A stretch of DNA of 64,000 bases from NCBI GenBank assembly GCA_002381765.1, contig DFXX01000085.1:34358-98357 (forward strand), in the 5' to 3' direction. Origin of the DNA: Bacteriovoracaceae bacterium UBA4097 (lineage in GTDB: Bacteria; Bdellovibrionota; Bacteriovoracia; Bacteriovoracales; Bacteriovoracaceae). Shown here one piece after another: positions 40,348-49,472 of this stretch. The notes below the pieces were generated by a model. The model ran no database searches, was not told the origin of the DNA, and saw nothing but the letters and a program-made list of their open reading frames with translations. Made by a program: the position numbers and the translations under genes. How positions within the stretch are numbered: position 1 is the stretch's first letter; every line of letters begins with the position of its first letter.

Positions 40348-40713
40348 TTAAGATAACTTCTGAAGAAGATCCAGCACTGCTTCCTTTCCGCTTTGCTCAG
40401 AGATTCTATACCTATCGTTTATGTATAGAATGTTTTGAGCGCAATGAGACTTATTTGCTGATCTTACCTGTAGCACTTCTTCAATTCGCTTCCCCTCATC
40501 TTCGCCAAATGACTTTTTTAAATTTAATCTAAAGTCTTCTTCCTCTTTTTGTTGTGAGAGATTTTGAACTCTCATGATTTTCCTACCCATGAAGATCAAG
40601 ACAACTAATAGGGCCAGAATTCCCAAAAGACCCAGTGGAATATTCATTGAGAAAAGAGTTATCAGAATGGCCATAATAAGAAGTAGACCCAGGCCGATGA
40701 GGATGAAAAGCAT
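40348..40713 (-). CDS. Small inner-membrane protein with cytoplasmic tail
   Basis: The 121-residue protein begins directly with two membrane spans (about 2-22 and 26-43), then RKIMRVQN and a charged helical tail of about 75 residues with VLDLLQKL at the end. No family is recognised. There is no Shine-Dalgarno; TAAACT lies six bases before the ATG, suggesting a leaderless mRNA. Confidence 0.6.
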   Translation of the reverse strand: MLFILIGLGLLLIMAILITLFSMNIPLGLLGILALLVVLIFMGRKIMRVQNLSQQKEEEDFRLNLKKSFGEDEGKRIEEVLQVRSANKSHCAQNILYINDRYRISEQSGKEAVLDLLQKLS

Positions 40714-40719
40714 AAGGGT

Positions 40720-40725
40720 AGTTTA
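40720..40725 (-). promoter_or_regulatory. -10-like TAAACT six bases before a start codon
   Basis: On the minus strand TAAACT is followed by ACCCTT and the ATG at 40713. Confidence 0.45.
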
Positions 40726-40829
40726 ACATTCTTAGTCCATTACGCAAAGCTCGCTAAAGAAAGATTGTTCTTTCGCATCTACCTTTATTAAAATCAAGCT
40801 GAATTAAATTTAATCTCAAGGAGAACTTA

Positions 40830-41618
40830 ATGACACGCCCTTTGATGATGTTGCTTTTATTATTCATTTCCATTGCTTGCTCTCATAAAAAGCAGGAGAA
40901 GCCAAAGTACTCTCCTGTAGTGAGTTTTCAGGAAGAAGGAAAAACCTATGAAACCAAGATGCTTCTTCCCAAAAACTTTAAGGAAAAAGTTCCGGTTGTG
41001 ATAGTCGTTCATGAATGGTGGGGAAAAACTCCTTATATCGAGAATCGCGCGCAAATGATTACCGAACAGGGCTACGCCGCTCTTCCCGTTGATCTGTTTG
41101 GGAACAATCAAACAGTAGACAATCCTAAGGCTGCCCAGGAACTGGCCAATCCCTTTTATAAAAATCCTGAATTAGGGGTTAAGAGACTTGAGAAATATAT
41201 TGAGCTTGCTAAGAAAGATCCCCATGTGGACCCTGAACAGATTTATATTATTGGTTTCTGCTTTGGAGGCACCCAGGCCCTCAATATGGCCCGGACAGGT
41301 AAGGAGTTTGCCGGTGTAGTGAGTTTTCATGGGGGGCTCGCCTCGACCTACCCGACAGCAAATGAAATCAAAACCGAGATTTTGGTGCTCAATGGAGCAG
41401 CCGACCCTATGGTGCCAAAAGAAGACCTCGAAGCCTTTGAGGAGGAAATGGAGAGCTCGGGAGCAGATTTCCGCATCGTTAACTACCCAGGGGCCACCCA
41501 TGCCTTCACCAATCCCAATGCTACTGCCATTGGGAAGAAGTACAAAATGCCTATTGCCTACAATCAAAAGGCGGCAGAAGCTTCCTGGAAAGAGTTTTTA
41601 GAATTTCTGAGTAAGTAA
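40830..41618 (+). CDS. Dienelactone-hydrolase-family lipoprotein
   Basis: The 262-residue protein has a lipobox signal (MLLLLFISIAC) and the DLH plan: VVIVVHEWWGKTPYIE near the N-terminus, GFCFGGTQALN with the nucleophilic cysteine, NGAADPMV with the acid, and YPGATHAFTNP with the histidine. It is an exported, membrane-tethered hydrolase of unknown ester or lactone. AAGGAG precedes the start and a very strong terminator follows. Confidence 0.88.
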   Translation: MTRPLMMLLLLFISIACSHKKQEKPKYSPVVSFQEEGKTYETKMLLPKNFKEKVPVVIVVHEWWGKTPYIENRAQMITEQGYAALPVDLFGNNQTVDNPKAAQELANPFYKNPELGVKRLEKYIELAKKDPHVDPEQIYIIGFCFGGTQALNMARTGKEFAGVVSFHGGLASTYPTANEIKTEILVLNGAADPMVPKEDLEAFEEEMESSGADFRIVNYPGATHAFTNPNATAIGKKYKMPIAYNQKAAEASWKEFLEFLSK

Positions 41619-41626
41619 TGAATAAG

Positions 41627-41680
41627 GAAAGCACTGATGTTATTTTTAGACATCAGTGCTTTCAGATTTTAGTTTTTTAG
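41627..41680 (+). terminator. Strong terminator after the dienelactone hydrolase gene
   Basis: GAAAGCACTGATGT (41627-41640) and ACATCAGTGCTTTC (41650-41663) form a perfect 14-bp stem with a 9-base loop, then AGATTTTAGTTTTTT. Confidence 0.85.
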
Positions 41681-41682
41681 TC

Positions 41683-41688
41683 GATAAT
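41683..41688 (+). promoter_or_regulatory. -10-like GATAAT six bases before the nuclease start
   Basis: GATAAT is followed by AGTTTC and the ATG at 41695, only a few bases after the terminator T-run. A leaderless transcript is predicted. Confidence 0.5.
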
Positions 41689-41694
41689 AGTTTC

Positions 41695-42168
41695 ATGAAG
41701 CTTTCCATCATCTTTTGCCTCTTATTTTTCACTCAAATCGTTTATTCAAATTCCTGTCATCACGACACTCATTCCTTTCGATGTGTGAAATATGTCCGAA
41801 ACTATGATGCCGATACAGTAACTTTTAATATTCCCGATGCTCATCCCCTCTTTGGAAAGAATATTTCTGTTCGAGTTATGGGAGTGGATACGCCAGAGAT
41901 GAAAACCAAGAACACTTGTGAAAAAGAAAAGGCAAGAATCGCAAAAAAAATAGTGGCCTCACTTCTGGGTAAGGCCAAACGAATAGATCTGACGGATGTA
42001 AAGCGAGATAAGTACTTTCGAATACTGGCCGACATTAAGATAGATGGAGTTTCATTAAGTCATTATCTTTTAAAAAACAACCTTGCCTATCCCTATGATG
42101 GTGGCACCAAGAGAACTATGGATTGGTGCAATCACCGAAATCTCGCTTCTGATATTCCTCTCAAATAG
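41695..42168 (+). CDS. Exported thermonuclease (SNase)-family nuclease
   Basis: The ATG at 41695 begins a signal peptide (MKLSIIFCLLFFTQIVYS). The upstream in-frame start at 41656 lies in the terminator hairpin. The mature protein has VRNYDADTVTFNI (calcium-binding aspartates), RVMGVDTPEM with the catalytic arginine, and DKYFRILADI with the second arginine, then LLKNNLAYPYDGG. It should degrade DNA and RNA in the periplasm or outside, useful for a predator digesting prey nucleic acid. Two cysteine pairs flank the domain. It overlaps cheDB by 8 bases at the 3' end. Confidence 0.87.
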   Translation: MKLSIIFCLLFFTQIVYSNSCHHDTHSFRCVKYVRNYDADTVTFNIPDAHPLFGKNISVRVMGVDTPEMKTKNTCEKEKARIAKKIVASLLGKAKRIDLTDVKRDKYFRILADIKIDGVSLSHYLLKNNLAYPYDGGTKRTMDWCNHRNLASDIPLK

Positions 42169-43657
42169 CCTTAAAAATCGACTCGGCCACCAAGGACAGA
42201 GTTGAGGTCTTCATGACTGCTCCCATATCGGCCGCGGCCCTGGGCATTCCATAGACAACTGAAGAGTCCTCATCCTGGCCAATGGTAAAAGCTCCAGCTT
42301 TTCTCATATTGAGTAGGCCTCGGGCCCCATCTCGACCCATGCCTGTAAGAATCACACCTATGGCCTTATCTTTCATGACTTGAGCAACAGAATCGAAGAG
42401 CACATCCACTGAAGGGATATGACGATTCACTTTTTCCCCGTCATAAATTTTTACTCGCAATTCGCCGTTCTGCTCAATCACTTGCATCTGTTTTCCACCC
42501 GGAGCAATGATAACCCTTCCTGGTTTCACGAGATCTCCATTTTCTCCTTCTTTAACCTCAAACGGACAAAGTTCATTTAGCCTTTTAGAAAAGGCAGTGG
42601 AAAAGACAGCAGGGATATGCTGGACAATTACAATGGGAGGAATATTGGCAGGCATATGAAGGAGGACTTCTTTGATGGCTTCCGTACCTCCCGTGGAGGC
42701 ACCTATCGCTATAAGCCTGTCATGACTGGCACTAACTTGAACTGTACCACGAGTTTTATTGCGTTTATTGTTTTCTTTTTTTATCACATTAATGGATGCC
42801 GCTGTAAGCAGAGTTTCTCGGATAAATTCAGCTTGAGTCTTAATCTCTTCCAGAGAGGGCTTCTGAATATAGTCTACCGCCCCGATTTCCAGGGCCTCAA
42901 TGACTTGACGACTCTCATTGATATTAAGAGAAGATATCATAACCGTCGGTATGGGATACTTTGGGAGAAATCTCCTTAAGAACTCCACCCCATTAAGTCC
43001 CGGCATATTGATATCAAGGGTAATAAGATCGGGCCTTAAGCTCTCGATCAAAGGAGCGGCTTCTTCAGCACTTTGGGCCATTCCTACCACTTCTAATTGG
43101 GGAGAAGAAATGATCTGCTTTAAGATTTCTCGCATCGTCTTGGAATCATCGATGATAAGAACTCGCTTCCCCGAAGAAGGCAGCTGAGACTTATTGACTA
43201 AAGAGACCCTGAGTCTTCCGGTGGAGGTATAGAAGTAGAGCTTTCTGCCTTGCTCTCCGCCCACACTCTCCCCTACCACTGGAATACCATAGTGTTTCAA
43301 TTTCTCACGGGCGGTGGCCACATTGAGCTCTCCGATGGAATTGGCATGAAAGAGCTCATTCACCACACTCGCCCCTCCCACAATCTTGGCCTGAAGCTGA
43401 TGGAGCTTGACTCCAGGCAGCCTCAGAAGCGAATCCACCAAAGAGTCGATGGCGAGATCTCCAAAATTCAAATCAGAGCGAGTGGTTGATTTTGCATGAG
43501 ATCTATCAGGTAGAGCGTAATGGATAATGCCACCTTGCTTGCTGACAGGAGAAAATAGACAAACCGAGACACAGGAACCTAAGATGGTAGTTATGACCTC
43601 GGGGCCTGAGGATACTAGCATTTCTCCAATGCCCAAATTTTTGAGATCGTTCTCCAT
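42161..43657 (-). CDS. CheD-CheB fusion: receptor deamidase joined to methylesterase
   Basis: The 498-residue protein joins three chemotaxis modules. CheD occupies about 1-155 with ILGSCVSVCLF (catalytic Cys29) and GGIIHYALP (His46). A receiver domain at about 164-285 has LITLDINMPG (phospho-Asp215) and DYIQKPS. The CheB methylesterase domain from about 310 has IGASTGG (Ser321), VQHIPA (His347) and TGMGRDGA (Asp443). The protein should deamidate and demethylate receptors under phosphorylation control. No cheA, cheW or receptor gene is adjacent. TAAAAT lies six bases before the ATG. Single-gene fusions of CheD with CheB are uncommon. Confidence 0.92.
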   Translation of the reverse strand: MENDLKNLGIGEMLVSSGPEVITTILGSCVSVCLFSPVSKQGGIIHYALPDRSHAKSTTRSDLNFGDLAIDSLVDSLLRLPGVKLHQLQAKIVGGASVVNELFHANSIGELNVATAREKLKHYGIPVVGESVGGEQGRKLYFYTSTGRLRVSLVNKSQLPSSGKRVLIIDDSKTMREILKQIISSPQLEVVGMAQSAEEAAPLIESLRPDLITLDINMPGLNGVEFLRRFLPKYPIPTVMISSLNINESRQVIEALEIGAVDYIQKPSLEEIKTQAEFIRETLLTAASINVIKKENNKRNKTRGTVQVSASHDRLIAIGASTGGTEAIKEVLLHMPANIPPIVIVQHIPAVFSTAFSKRLNELCPFEVKEGENGDLVKPGRVIIAPGGKQMQVIEQNGELRVKIYDGEKVNRHIPSVDVLFDSVAQVMKDKAIGVILTGMGRDGARGLLNMRKAGAFTIGQDEDSSVVYGMPRAAADMGAVMKTSTLSLVAESIFKAI

Positions 43658-43663
43658 ATCCTC

Positions 43664-43669
43664 ATTTTA
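43664..43669 (-). promoter_or_regulatory. -10-like TAAAAT six bases before the cheDB start
   Basis: On the minus strand TAAAAT is followed by GAGGAT and the ATG at 43657. GAGG is too close to the ATG to act as a normal ribosome site. Confidence 0.45.
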
Positions 43670-43787
43670 ACATAAAAGCTGTTTTTTAAAGGCCTTACTA
43701 ATTTTCCCAAGCGTTTCGATAAACTTTGTCTAACTTTAAGATTTCTTAAATTAAGTCGATAAGGGAAGAAAACCTAGTTGTAAAAAA

Positions 43788-44177
43788 ATGAAGTTTAGCC
43801 TGTTTATACTCTTCCTCTCCTTGAGCTCATTGGCCGAAGAAATTCGCCCAACTCCTCCCGCTGGTTGGATGGAAATTCATAGCACACCTCCCGTGGTACT
43901 CACTTGGACAAAAACTGATTTAAATAGATCCTTGAAAGATCTCCCAAGTCTTATGGTCCAAAAACTTCCTTTGAATGAGAAATTTGTGAGCTATCTAAAA
44001 GAAGAAAAATCAGACCAGTCCTCTTGTCGCATCATCAAAAATGAAGATAACAAAAAATGGTCACAGTTTTGGTGCTTAAAAAGTGAGGCCATTTACATTT
44101 TACTCTGGAAGGATACCGACTCCTTTAGCACCTCACCACGAGAGGCCCTAAAAAAATGGATTCTCTCTCATGAGTAA
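43788..44177 (+). CDS. Small exported protein preceding the GGDEF-like gene
   Basis: The 129-residue protein has a signal peptide (MKFSLFILFLSLSSLA) and a compact mature part with two cysteines (SSCRII, FWCLKS) that could be disulfide-bonded, and WSQFWCLKSEAIYILLWK. Nothing is recognised. It overlaps the next gene by 8 bases, so the two exported proteins are coupled and may act together. There is no clear Shine-Dalgarno. Confidence 0.65.
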   Translation: MKFSLFILFLSLSSLAEEIRPTPPAGWMEIHSTPPVVLTWTKTDLNRSLKDLPSLMVQKLPLNEKFVSYLKEEKSDQSSCRIIKNEDNKKWSQFWCLKSEAIYILLWKDTDSFSTSPREALKKWILSHE

Positions 44178-45747
44178 ATTTCTTCTTTTTCTTCTATTAC
44201 TACTCCCCTTAAAAACCTTGGCCCAGGAGTGTGAACTCGACACACCCTCTTCAGAAGTGGCCTTGATGAGTGAGAACATCACTTTGTCGACGGAAGTCCT
44301 TTGTGAAAAGAAGCTGAATGATAGTTACCTGGATCTTGCTACCGGTTGCTTGAGTGGGGGATGGAAGGCCGGAAAAGGTGTGATCGAAGGCTTTGCCGAG
44401 CTGGTGAAACTTCTTCTCATGGATGCTCCTGGCTGGATCTGGAATGAGGCCAGTAATCAGATTGAAAAACTTCTCTCCAGCAATAAAAGTCCCTCTGAAA
44501 TGGTAGCAAGTATTGCTGACATTAATCTCTCTTCTCAAGAAGCTATTTGGGAAAGTGCCCAGAAGTACTGGGAGAATTTTCTGAGTTTTGCTTCCGACTT
44601 AAAAAAGACATTGATCCAGGAGATAAAGGGGTTTCCATGTCTTCCTCTTCATAAACAAAGTGAGATTATCTGCCAGGGAGTGAGTAATGTTTTTCTTCTG
44701 GTCCTCTCACCTGCTCAATTTATCAAAGGTGCCAAATGGGGAATAGATACAGCTCGCGCCTTAAAGCGATTTGCCGACGAGACGAAGCTCGCTCATGGAC
44801 TTGAGAGCTCGAGTCTGGCCAATCGACTAGAACTTGCGGGTGCTGCATTAAAGGAAGTAAATCTCACGACTAAAGAAATCATGACTCTCAAGGATGCGAG
44901 ACTCTTTGAAACCGAGCTCCCCACAGGAGAGAAAATTCTTCAGTACACTAAAAAAGTAAAAGATAGAGATGGCAATACTCATCTTATCACTCGTGATGTT
45001 CCCGTGGATGCAAAGACTCATGCCATTGATTCAAATACCACCATTGGTAAAGAGATTCTTGAATCAATGATCAAAGAGAAGGCAGGTAAAGGAAGCATTG
45101 TTTTCGTGGATGTGAATCATTTAGGTAAGGCCAACTACTTTGATGGGGGAACGCAAACTGGTGATCGATATCTAAGTAGTGTTTCAGAATCCCTCAATAA
45201 GGCCATGCGCCCCGGCGATATGCTTTTTAAAAATGGTGGAGATGAGTTAGTGGTAGTGATTGCCAGCAATCAACCTAAGGTTGTAAAAAACATTTCCCAG
45301 AGAATGATTAATGAAGTGGATATGAATGAAAATGTAAGACAAATCTTTAGGCATGAAGTTAAAAAGTCTGTGCAGAATTACCGTGATCTCAATAAGGCAA
45401 AAGAATTAGAGCAACTTCCCTCCTCTTTAATGGGCTCCCTCTCCCCTTCGGAGCTTGAACTGGCCAGACGAGATTTTTCTGGTTTCAAAGAAAGTAAGCT
45501 CAAAGAAATCAAAAAAGAGTTCCAGGACCAAGCAAGTTATCGCGGCTCTATATCCGTAGGCAGCTCTCTCATCGATTCTTCCGATGAGCTCCCCTTAGTC
45601 CTAAGTCGGGCGGAAGCACAAGCTTCCAAGGTCAAGGCCGAATATAAATCCCGGTTGGGCCAAGATGTCTCAAAATACAATGTAGAAGACATCCCTCTCT
45701 CTACAACCCGCAAATGGTCGCCCCCCCAAGCGCTAGATCCTAAATAA
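44170..45747 (+). CDS. Exported protein with degenerate GGDEF-type domain
   Basis: The 525-residue protein starts with a signal peptide (SKFLLFLLLLLPLKTLAQ). About 280 helical residues with several cysteines follow, including one hydrophobic stretch (VSNVFLLVLSPAQF). Then comes a GGDEF-like fold: GSIVFVDVNHLGKANYFD with the first metal aspartate (314), TGDRYL, and FKNGGDELVVVI as the signature loop (GGDEL, 356-360), closing with SISVGSSL. About 80 charged residues are inserted after the loop. Real diguanylate cyclases work in the cytoplasm, so an exported copy is unexpected; no membrane span clearly returns the domain to the cytoplasm. Confidence 0.75.
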   Translation: MSKFLLFLLLLLPLKTLAQECELDTPSSEVALMSENITLSTEVLCEKKLNDSYLDLATGCLSGGWKAGKGVIEGFAELVKLLLMDAPGWIWNEASNQIEKLLSSNKSPSEMVASIADINLSSQEAIWESAQKYWENFLSFASDLKKTLIQEIKGFPCLPLHKQSEIICQGVSNVFLLVLSPAQFIKGAKWGIDTARALKRFADETKLAHGLESSSLANRLELAGAALKEVNLTTKEIMTLKDARLFETELPTGEKILQYTKKVKDRDGNTHLITRDVPVDAKTHAIDSNTTIGKEILESMIKEKAGKGSIVFVDVNHLGKANYFDGGTQTGDRYLSSVSESLNKAMRPGDMLFKNGGDELVVVIASNQPKVVKNISQRMINEVDMNENVRQIFRHEVKKSVQNYRDLNKAKELEQLPSSLMGSLSPSELELARRDFSGFKESKLKEIKKEFQDQASYRGSISVGSSLIDSSDELPLVLSRAEAQASKVKAEYKSRLGQDVSKYNVEDIPLSTTRKWSPPQALDPK

Positions 45748-45801
45748 TCCGCAATAATTCTCAGCTGGATTTAAAAAAATAGCATCTTGTAATATACGAA
45801 A

Positions 45802-46854
45802 CTATTGCTTTTGAAGAGAAGCGGTATCTATTACGAAGCGGTACCTCACGTCCCCTCTAAGCATGCGCTCATAGGCCTCATTGATCTTCTGAATATCTAT
45901 GACTTCGATATCAGAGGTAATTCCATGGGCCCCACAAAAGTCGAGCATTTCCTGGGTTTCGGCTATTCCGCCAATGAGAGATCCCGCTAGTGATCTACGC
46001 CCACCGATCAGAGGGAAGGCCTGGACTTGAGGAGCGGTGGACGGAACACCTAAGAGCACCAGAGTCCCATCCCTCTTTAAGAGCTTAATATATTCATTCC
46101 AATCGAGTTCAACTGAAACCGTATTAATGATGAGATCAAAACTTCTCTCTAGTTTTACAAAGGTCTCTGGATTATTGGTGGCGTAAAAGAAATCCGCTCC
46201 TAACCTCTTTCCATCGGCTTCTTTTTTTAAAGAATGACTAAGGATCGTGACCTCTGCTCCCATGGCATGAGCAAGCTTCACTGCCATATGCCCTAGTCCT
46301 CCTAACCCTACTACCGCTATCTTCTTACCAGGGCCTGCTAGCCAGTGCTTCAAAGGAGAATACGTCGTGATCCCAGCGCAAAGTAGAGGAGCAACTCCAT
46401 CTAAGGGAAGATTTTCAGGAACCTTCAGCACAAAGGCTTCCCGTACTACGATGTGAGTGGAGTAACCACCGAAAGTGGGAGCGCCATCCGTATCGGTACT
46501 ATTATAAGTCCCTACAGATCCGGTGGTCTCGCAATACTGCTCTAATCCTTCTTTACATGAGGCACAGTTTTGGCAGGAATTGACCATACACCCCACTCCA
46601 ACCTTATCACCCACCTTAAACTTTTTAACCTTGGGTCCGACTTTTGAAACTGTCCCCACGATCTCATGGCCCGGTACCATAGGGAACTGAGAGCCTCCCC
46701 ATTCATCACGAACTTGGTGAATATCAGAATGGCAAACGCCACAGTATTTAATATCGATCACGACATCATCTTCCCGTGGTTCACGACGATCGATCGGGTG
46801 AAATTTTAATGGTGTCTTTGCATCAAGAGCGGCATAGGCCTTAACATTTTTCAT
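45802..46854 (-). CDS. Zinc-dependent NAD(P)H alcohol dehydrogenase (CAD/YahK-like)
   Basis: The ATG at 46854 follows AGGAGAATATCC and gives a 350-residue protein; the longer frame enters the rbgA gene. [16 protein letters not shown] holds the catalytic zinc cysteine, PGHEIVG the histidine, and [16 protein letters not shown] the structural zinc cysteines. [19 protein letters not shown] is the Rossmann loop. The set matches the cinnamyl-alcohol-dehydrogenase-like group that reduces many aldehydes with NADPH. A detoxification role is likely. Confidence 0.92.
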   Translation of the reverse strand: MKNVKAYAALDAKTPLKFHPIDRREPREDDVVIDIKYCGVCHSDIHQVRDEWGGSQFPMVPGHEIVGTVSKVGPKVKKFKVGDKVGVGCMVNSCQNCASCKEGLEQYCETTGSVGTYNSTDTDGAPTFGGYSTHIVVREAFVLKVPENLPLDGVAPLLCAGITTYSPLKHWLAGPGKKIAVVGLGGLGHMAVKLAHAMGAEVTILSHSLKKEADGKRLGADFFYATNNPETFVKLERSFDLIINTVSVELDWNEYIKLLKRDGTLVLLGVPSTAPQVQAFPLIGGRRSLAGSLIGGIAETQEMLDFCGAHGITSDIEVIDIQKINEAYERMLRGDVRYRFVIDTASLQKQ

Positions 46855-46906
46855 GGATATTCTCCTGTTAGATAAGGAGAATATAGCAATAAGTGAAAGT
46901 GGGGGT

Positions 46907-47797
46907 CTAGGACTTAGGCGGCACGCCAAAGCAAGTTTTACCTAAATCACCTTTTCGAAATTCTGCTAAGACCAGTTTGTAAACACGGTTTAAATCAGGA
47001 ATACCACCAGGAAGTAAACATCCCCTAACCGTGGCAATTTTTTTAAGAGCATCATCCAAACTTATATCCGCTGAATCTAACTTAAAGCGATCAAGAAAGT
47101 CCTGAGACTTAATACTAAGGAGATGCCTGATGACAAAAGTACCCACATTATCCTCACCAGCAATATCATCTGGTATAGCATGAATGGCACTTAGCCACAG
47201 GCCGTGCTCTTCCTTTTCAATCAAGGGAGGCATGATGCCTGGAGTATCTAAAAGTTCGATTCCATTCTCAACATTAATCCACTGCTGGACTTGAGTTTGG
47301 CCTGGTTTATCCGCCACCTTGGCCGCACTCTTACTGGCCATTTGATTAATGATGGTGGATTTACCGGTATTGGGAAGGCCCACGATCATCATCTTCATTT
47401 TGGTTTTGGTTTCTAGGTAATCGGGATTACAGTCCTTGCGGTTTTTCTCTACGATCTTTCGAGCTTGCGAGATAACCTTCTTAAGAGAAGGTTTATCAAA
47501 GCAGTTCACAAAGACATAATGCTCATTCTGCTTATCAAACCATTCAATCCATCGATCAACAATTTGGGAATCGGCCAAATTGAGTTTATTGAAAATAATA
47601 AGCTTAGGCTTCTCACCCAAACTCTCATTCATAGCGCGATTACTGGAGGCCAGAGGAACCCGAGCGTCGCGGATTTCCAGAACAATATCCACCATTTTAA
47701 GCTTCTGCTTAATTTCACGGAGGGCCTTGGCCATATGGCCTGGATACCAATTATAGAGGGCCTTGGCAGGAGCACTGGGATCATTAGGTCTTTTCAT
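46907..47797 (-). CDS. rbgA: Ribosome biogenesis GTPase RbgA (YlqF)
   Basis: The 296-residue protein is a circularly permuted GTPase: [14 protein letters not shown] at the start, G4 NKLN at about 70, then G1 [12 protein letters not shown] at about 144 and G3 DTPG at about 182, with the C-terminal ANTAR-like region. RbgA matures the 50S subunit. There is no Shine-Dalgarno; TAGAGT sits six bases before the ATG, so the mRNA may be leaderless. Confidence 0.9.
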   Translation of the reverse strand: MKRPNDPSAPAKALYNWYPGHMAKALREIKQKLKMVDIVLEIRDARVPLASSNRAMNESLGEKPKLIIFNKLNLADSQIVDRWIEWFDKQNEHYVFVNCFDKPSLKKVISQARKIVEKNRKDCNPDYLETKTKMKMMIVGLPNTGKSTIINQMASKSAAKVADKPGQTQVQQWINVENGIELLDTPGIMPPLIEKEEHGLWLSAIHAIPDDIAGEDNVGTFVIRHLLSIKSQDFLDRFKLDSADISLDDALKKIATVRGCLLPGGIPDLNRVYKLVLAEFRKGDLGKTCFGVPPKS

Positions 47798-47803
47798 GGG
47801 TTG

Positions 47804-47809
47804 ACTCTA
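47804..47809 (-). promoter_or_regulatory. -10-like TAGAGT six bases before the rbgA start
   Basis: On the minus strand TAGAGT is followed by CAACCC and the ATG at 47797. Confidence 0.45.
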
Positions 47810-47829
47810 GCACAGGGGGGGCGGTTAAG

Positions 47830-49464
47830 CTATCGACTCTTCTTCCATTCTTTGATGGCTTCGATGAATTCATCGCCGATCAATCGACAATTGGCAGAAT
47901 TTCCACAGTTATGAAGCTTCTGCTGTACCTTCGTGACGATCTTCGAGTTCTGAGGATTTTCAAAATCCACGAGATTTCGATTAAGTACATCATCATGAGC
48001 GGTTAGATTATTATCCGCCGCATGCCTTGGTGGCTGGTTATCATGACAGAGCACACATCTTGTTCGAGAAACCTGATACACAGTGGATGTAAAGGCAGTT
48101 AAGGAGTCCACTCCTGAAGTATCACCACCAGTTCCTGTGGCAGGATCATTAGTGGTGGATAGATCATCAAAAGCAAAAGATATTCTATCTACATCCACTC
48201 CCTTATCTTTAATAGCAACCAGAGGGGAATTGGAAAGCAGATTGCTTGTTGGCGATACCACCACATTTACAAAATTGAATGTGGAGTGCTGAGGATTATA
48301 GAAGTCATTAATAAGCAGCTTCACACCTTTGACTCTAATGTTTTGACTAGTTGTAATAACTCTTGGGTTTGTGAATTTATAGCTATAAGGATCATAATCA
48401 GAAACGTCGATCTGAAACTTTGCACCAGGAAGTTTTACAAGATTCGAAATATCAAAACTCAAGGTCACTCCGATAAAGTCACCCACTTCAGTCCCGTCAA
48501 AATTCGGATCAGCAGTTAAGATAATGTCATAGACTTTAAGACCGTCTTTTCTTAAACGAAATTCTAAAGTGTGATTACCTACGCTCAGATTATAGCTATC
48601 GGGCAATTGATTCCATTGAGTCAGAGCAGAAACTGGGTTTGTCCAGGTCTTGTAAGCAGCTCCACTAGGAATTTTAAAGTAAATAGCGTCATCATTTGCA
48701 GACGGAGCATTTGCGAGTCCCCAGATCTTATAGATCCCGGCCTCTTTAATTTGAAAATTGAGATTAGCACTGGCAGTAGTGGTATTATTTGACGGAAAAA
48801 CCGTATTCTGACCATCATTGGGTCGCCAAATATAAGTCAATCCTAAATCCTTATCCTCAACCTTTAACATATCACCACCAAGAATGGCAGAGGCCATATT
48901 TAAGCGAAGTGTTTTTGATTTAGGAGGATTGGTGCTGGCCATGAACTCTAGACTCAGGGCCTGAGTTTGAGACGTCACAAGTGCTGTTTCTTCAGGTGTT
49001 TCATCGTTTGGGGCCGCAGCTATTCGGGCCTTATGCCACTCTTCGATAGCATACTGCATTTGATCGGCATTGGCCTCACAATCACTCCAACAGTTATGAT
49101 TTTCATCTCTAAGTTTTGCCACCATTCGAGAAGATGGAATATTTGAGAAGTTGACCTTCACCTGATCAAGGACTGCATTATGAGCAGCGGTGATATTTCG
49201 GGAAGCATGGACTGGTTGAGTCGTTGAATGACAACTTATACAATAGTTATATGTTATCGGATAAACGGTTTTACGGAAAGCTATCTCAGAAGCACTGCCG
49301 GTGCCGCCCGTTATTGGTGGATCAGTTGGACTTCCATTTTCTGTGATATTGTTTTCAAAAACTAGTTCTGATGACTGTTTAAAAGGATCTCCACAATGAG
49401 TGAATGTTACAGTGATAATCACTAGAAGCGATAGAACAGCTAATTTTTGAAAATCAATTTTCAC
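47830..49464 (-). CDS. Di-haem CxxCH lipoprotein with carbohydrate-binding-like domain
   Basis: The 544-residue protein starts at GTG with AGGA upstream. It has a lipoprotein signal ending FTHC (Cys24), a haem c motif CISCH (75-79), a central CBM-like beta-sandwich (EAGIYKIWGLANAP and SVGNHTLEFRLRKDGL, a hanging carbohydrate-recognition pattern), and a second CVLCH near the C-terminus. Each CxxCH is followed by a similar R/SxH/N-T-A-H-xxVL segment, so the two haem modules look like internal duplicates. It is the last gene of a four-gene operon and probably the surface-exposed partner. Confidence 0.78.
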   Translation of the reverse strand: MKIDFQKLAVLSLLVIITVTFTHCGDPFKQSSELVFENNITENGSPTDPPITGGTGSASEIAFRKTVYPITYNYCISCHSTTQPVHASRNITAAHNAVLDQVKVNFSNIPSSRMVAKLRDENHNCWSDCEANADQMQYAIEEWHKARIAAAPNDETPEETALVTSQTQALSLEFMASTNPPKSKTLRLNMASAILGGDMLKVEDKDLGLTYIWRPNDGQNTVFPSNNTTTASANLNFQIKEAGIYKIWGLANAPSANDDAIYFKIPSGAAYKTWTNPVSALTQWNQLPDSYNLSVGNHTLEFRLRKDGLKVYDIILTADPNFDGTEVGDFIGVTLSFDISNLVKLPGAKFQIDVSDYDPYSYKFTNPRVITTSQNIRVKGVKLLINDFYNPQHSTFNFVNVVVSPTSNLLSNSPLVAIKDKGVDVDRISFAFDDLSTTNDPATGTGGDTSGVDSLTAFTSTVYQVSRTRCVLCHDNQPPRHAADNNLTAHDDVLNRNLVDFENPQNSKIVTKVQQKLHNCGNSANCRLIGDEFIEAIKEWKKSR

Positions 49465-49472
49465 TTAACATC

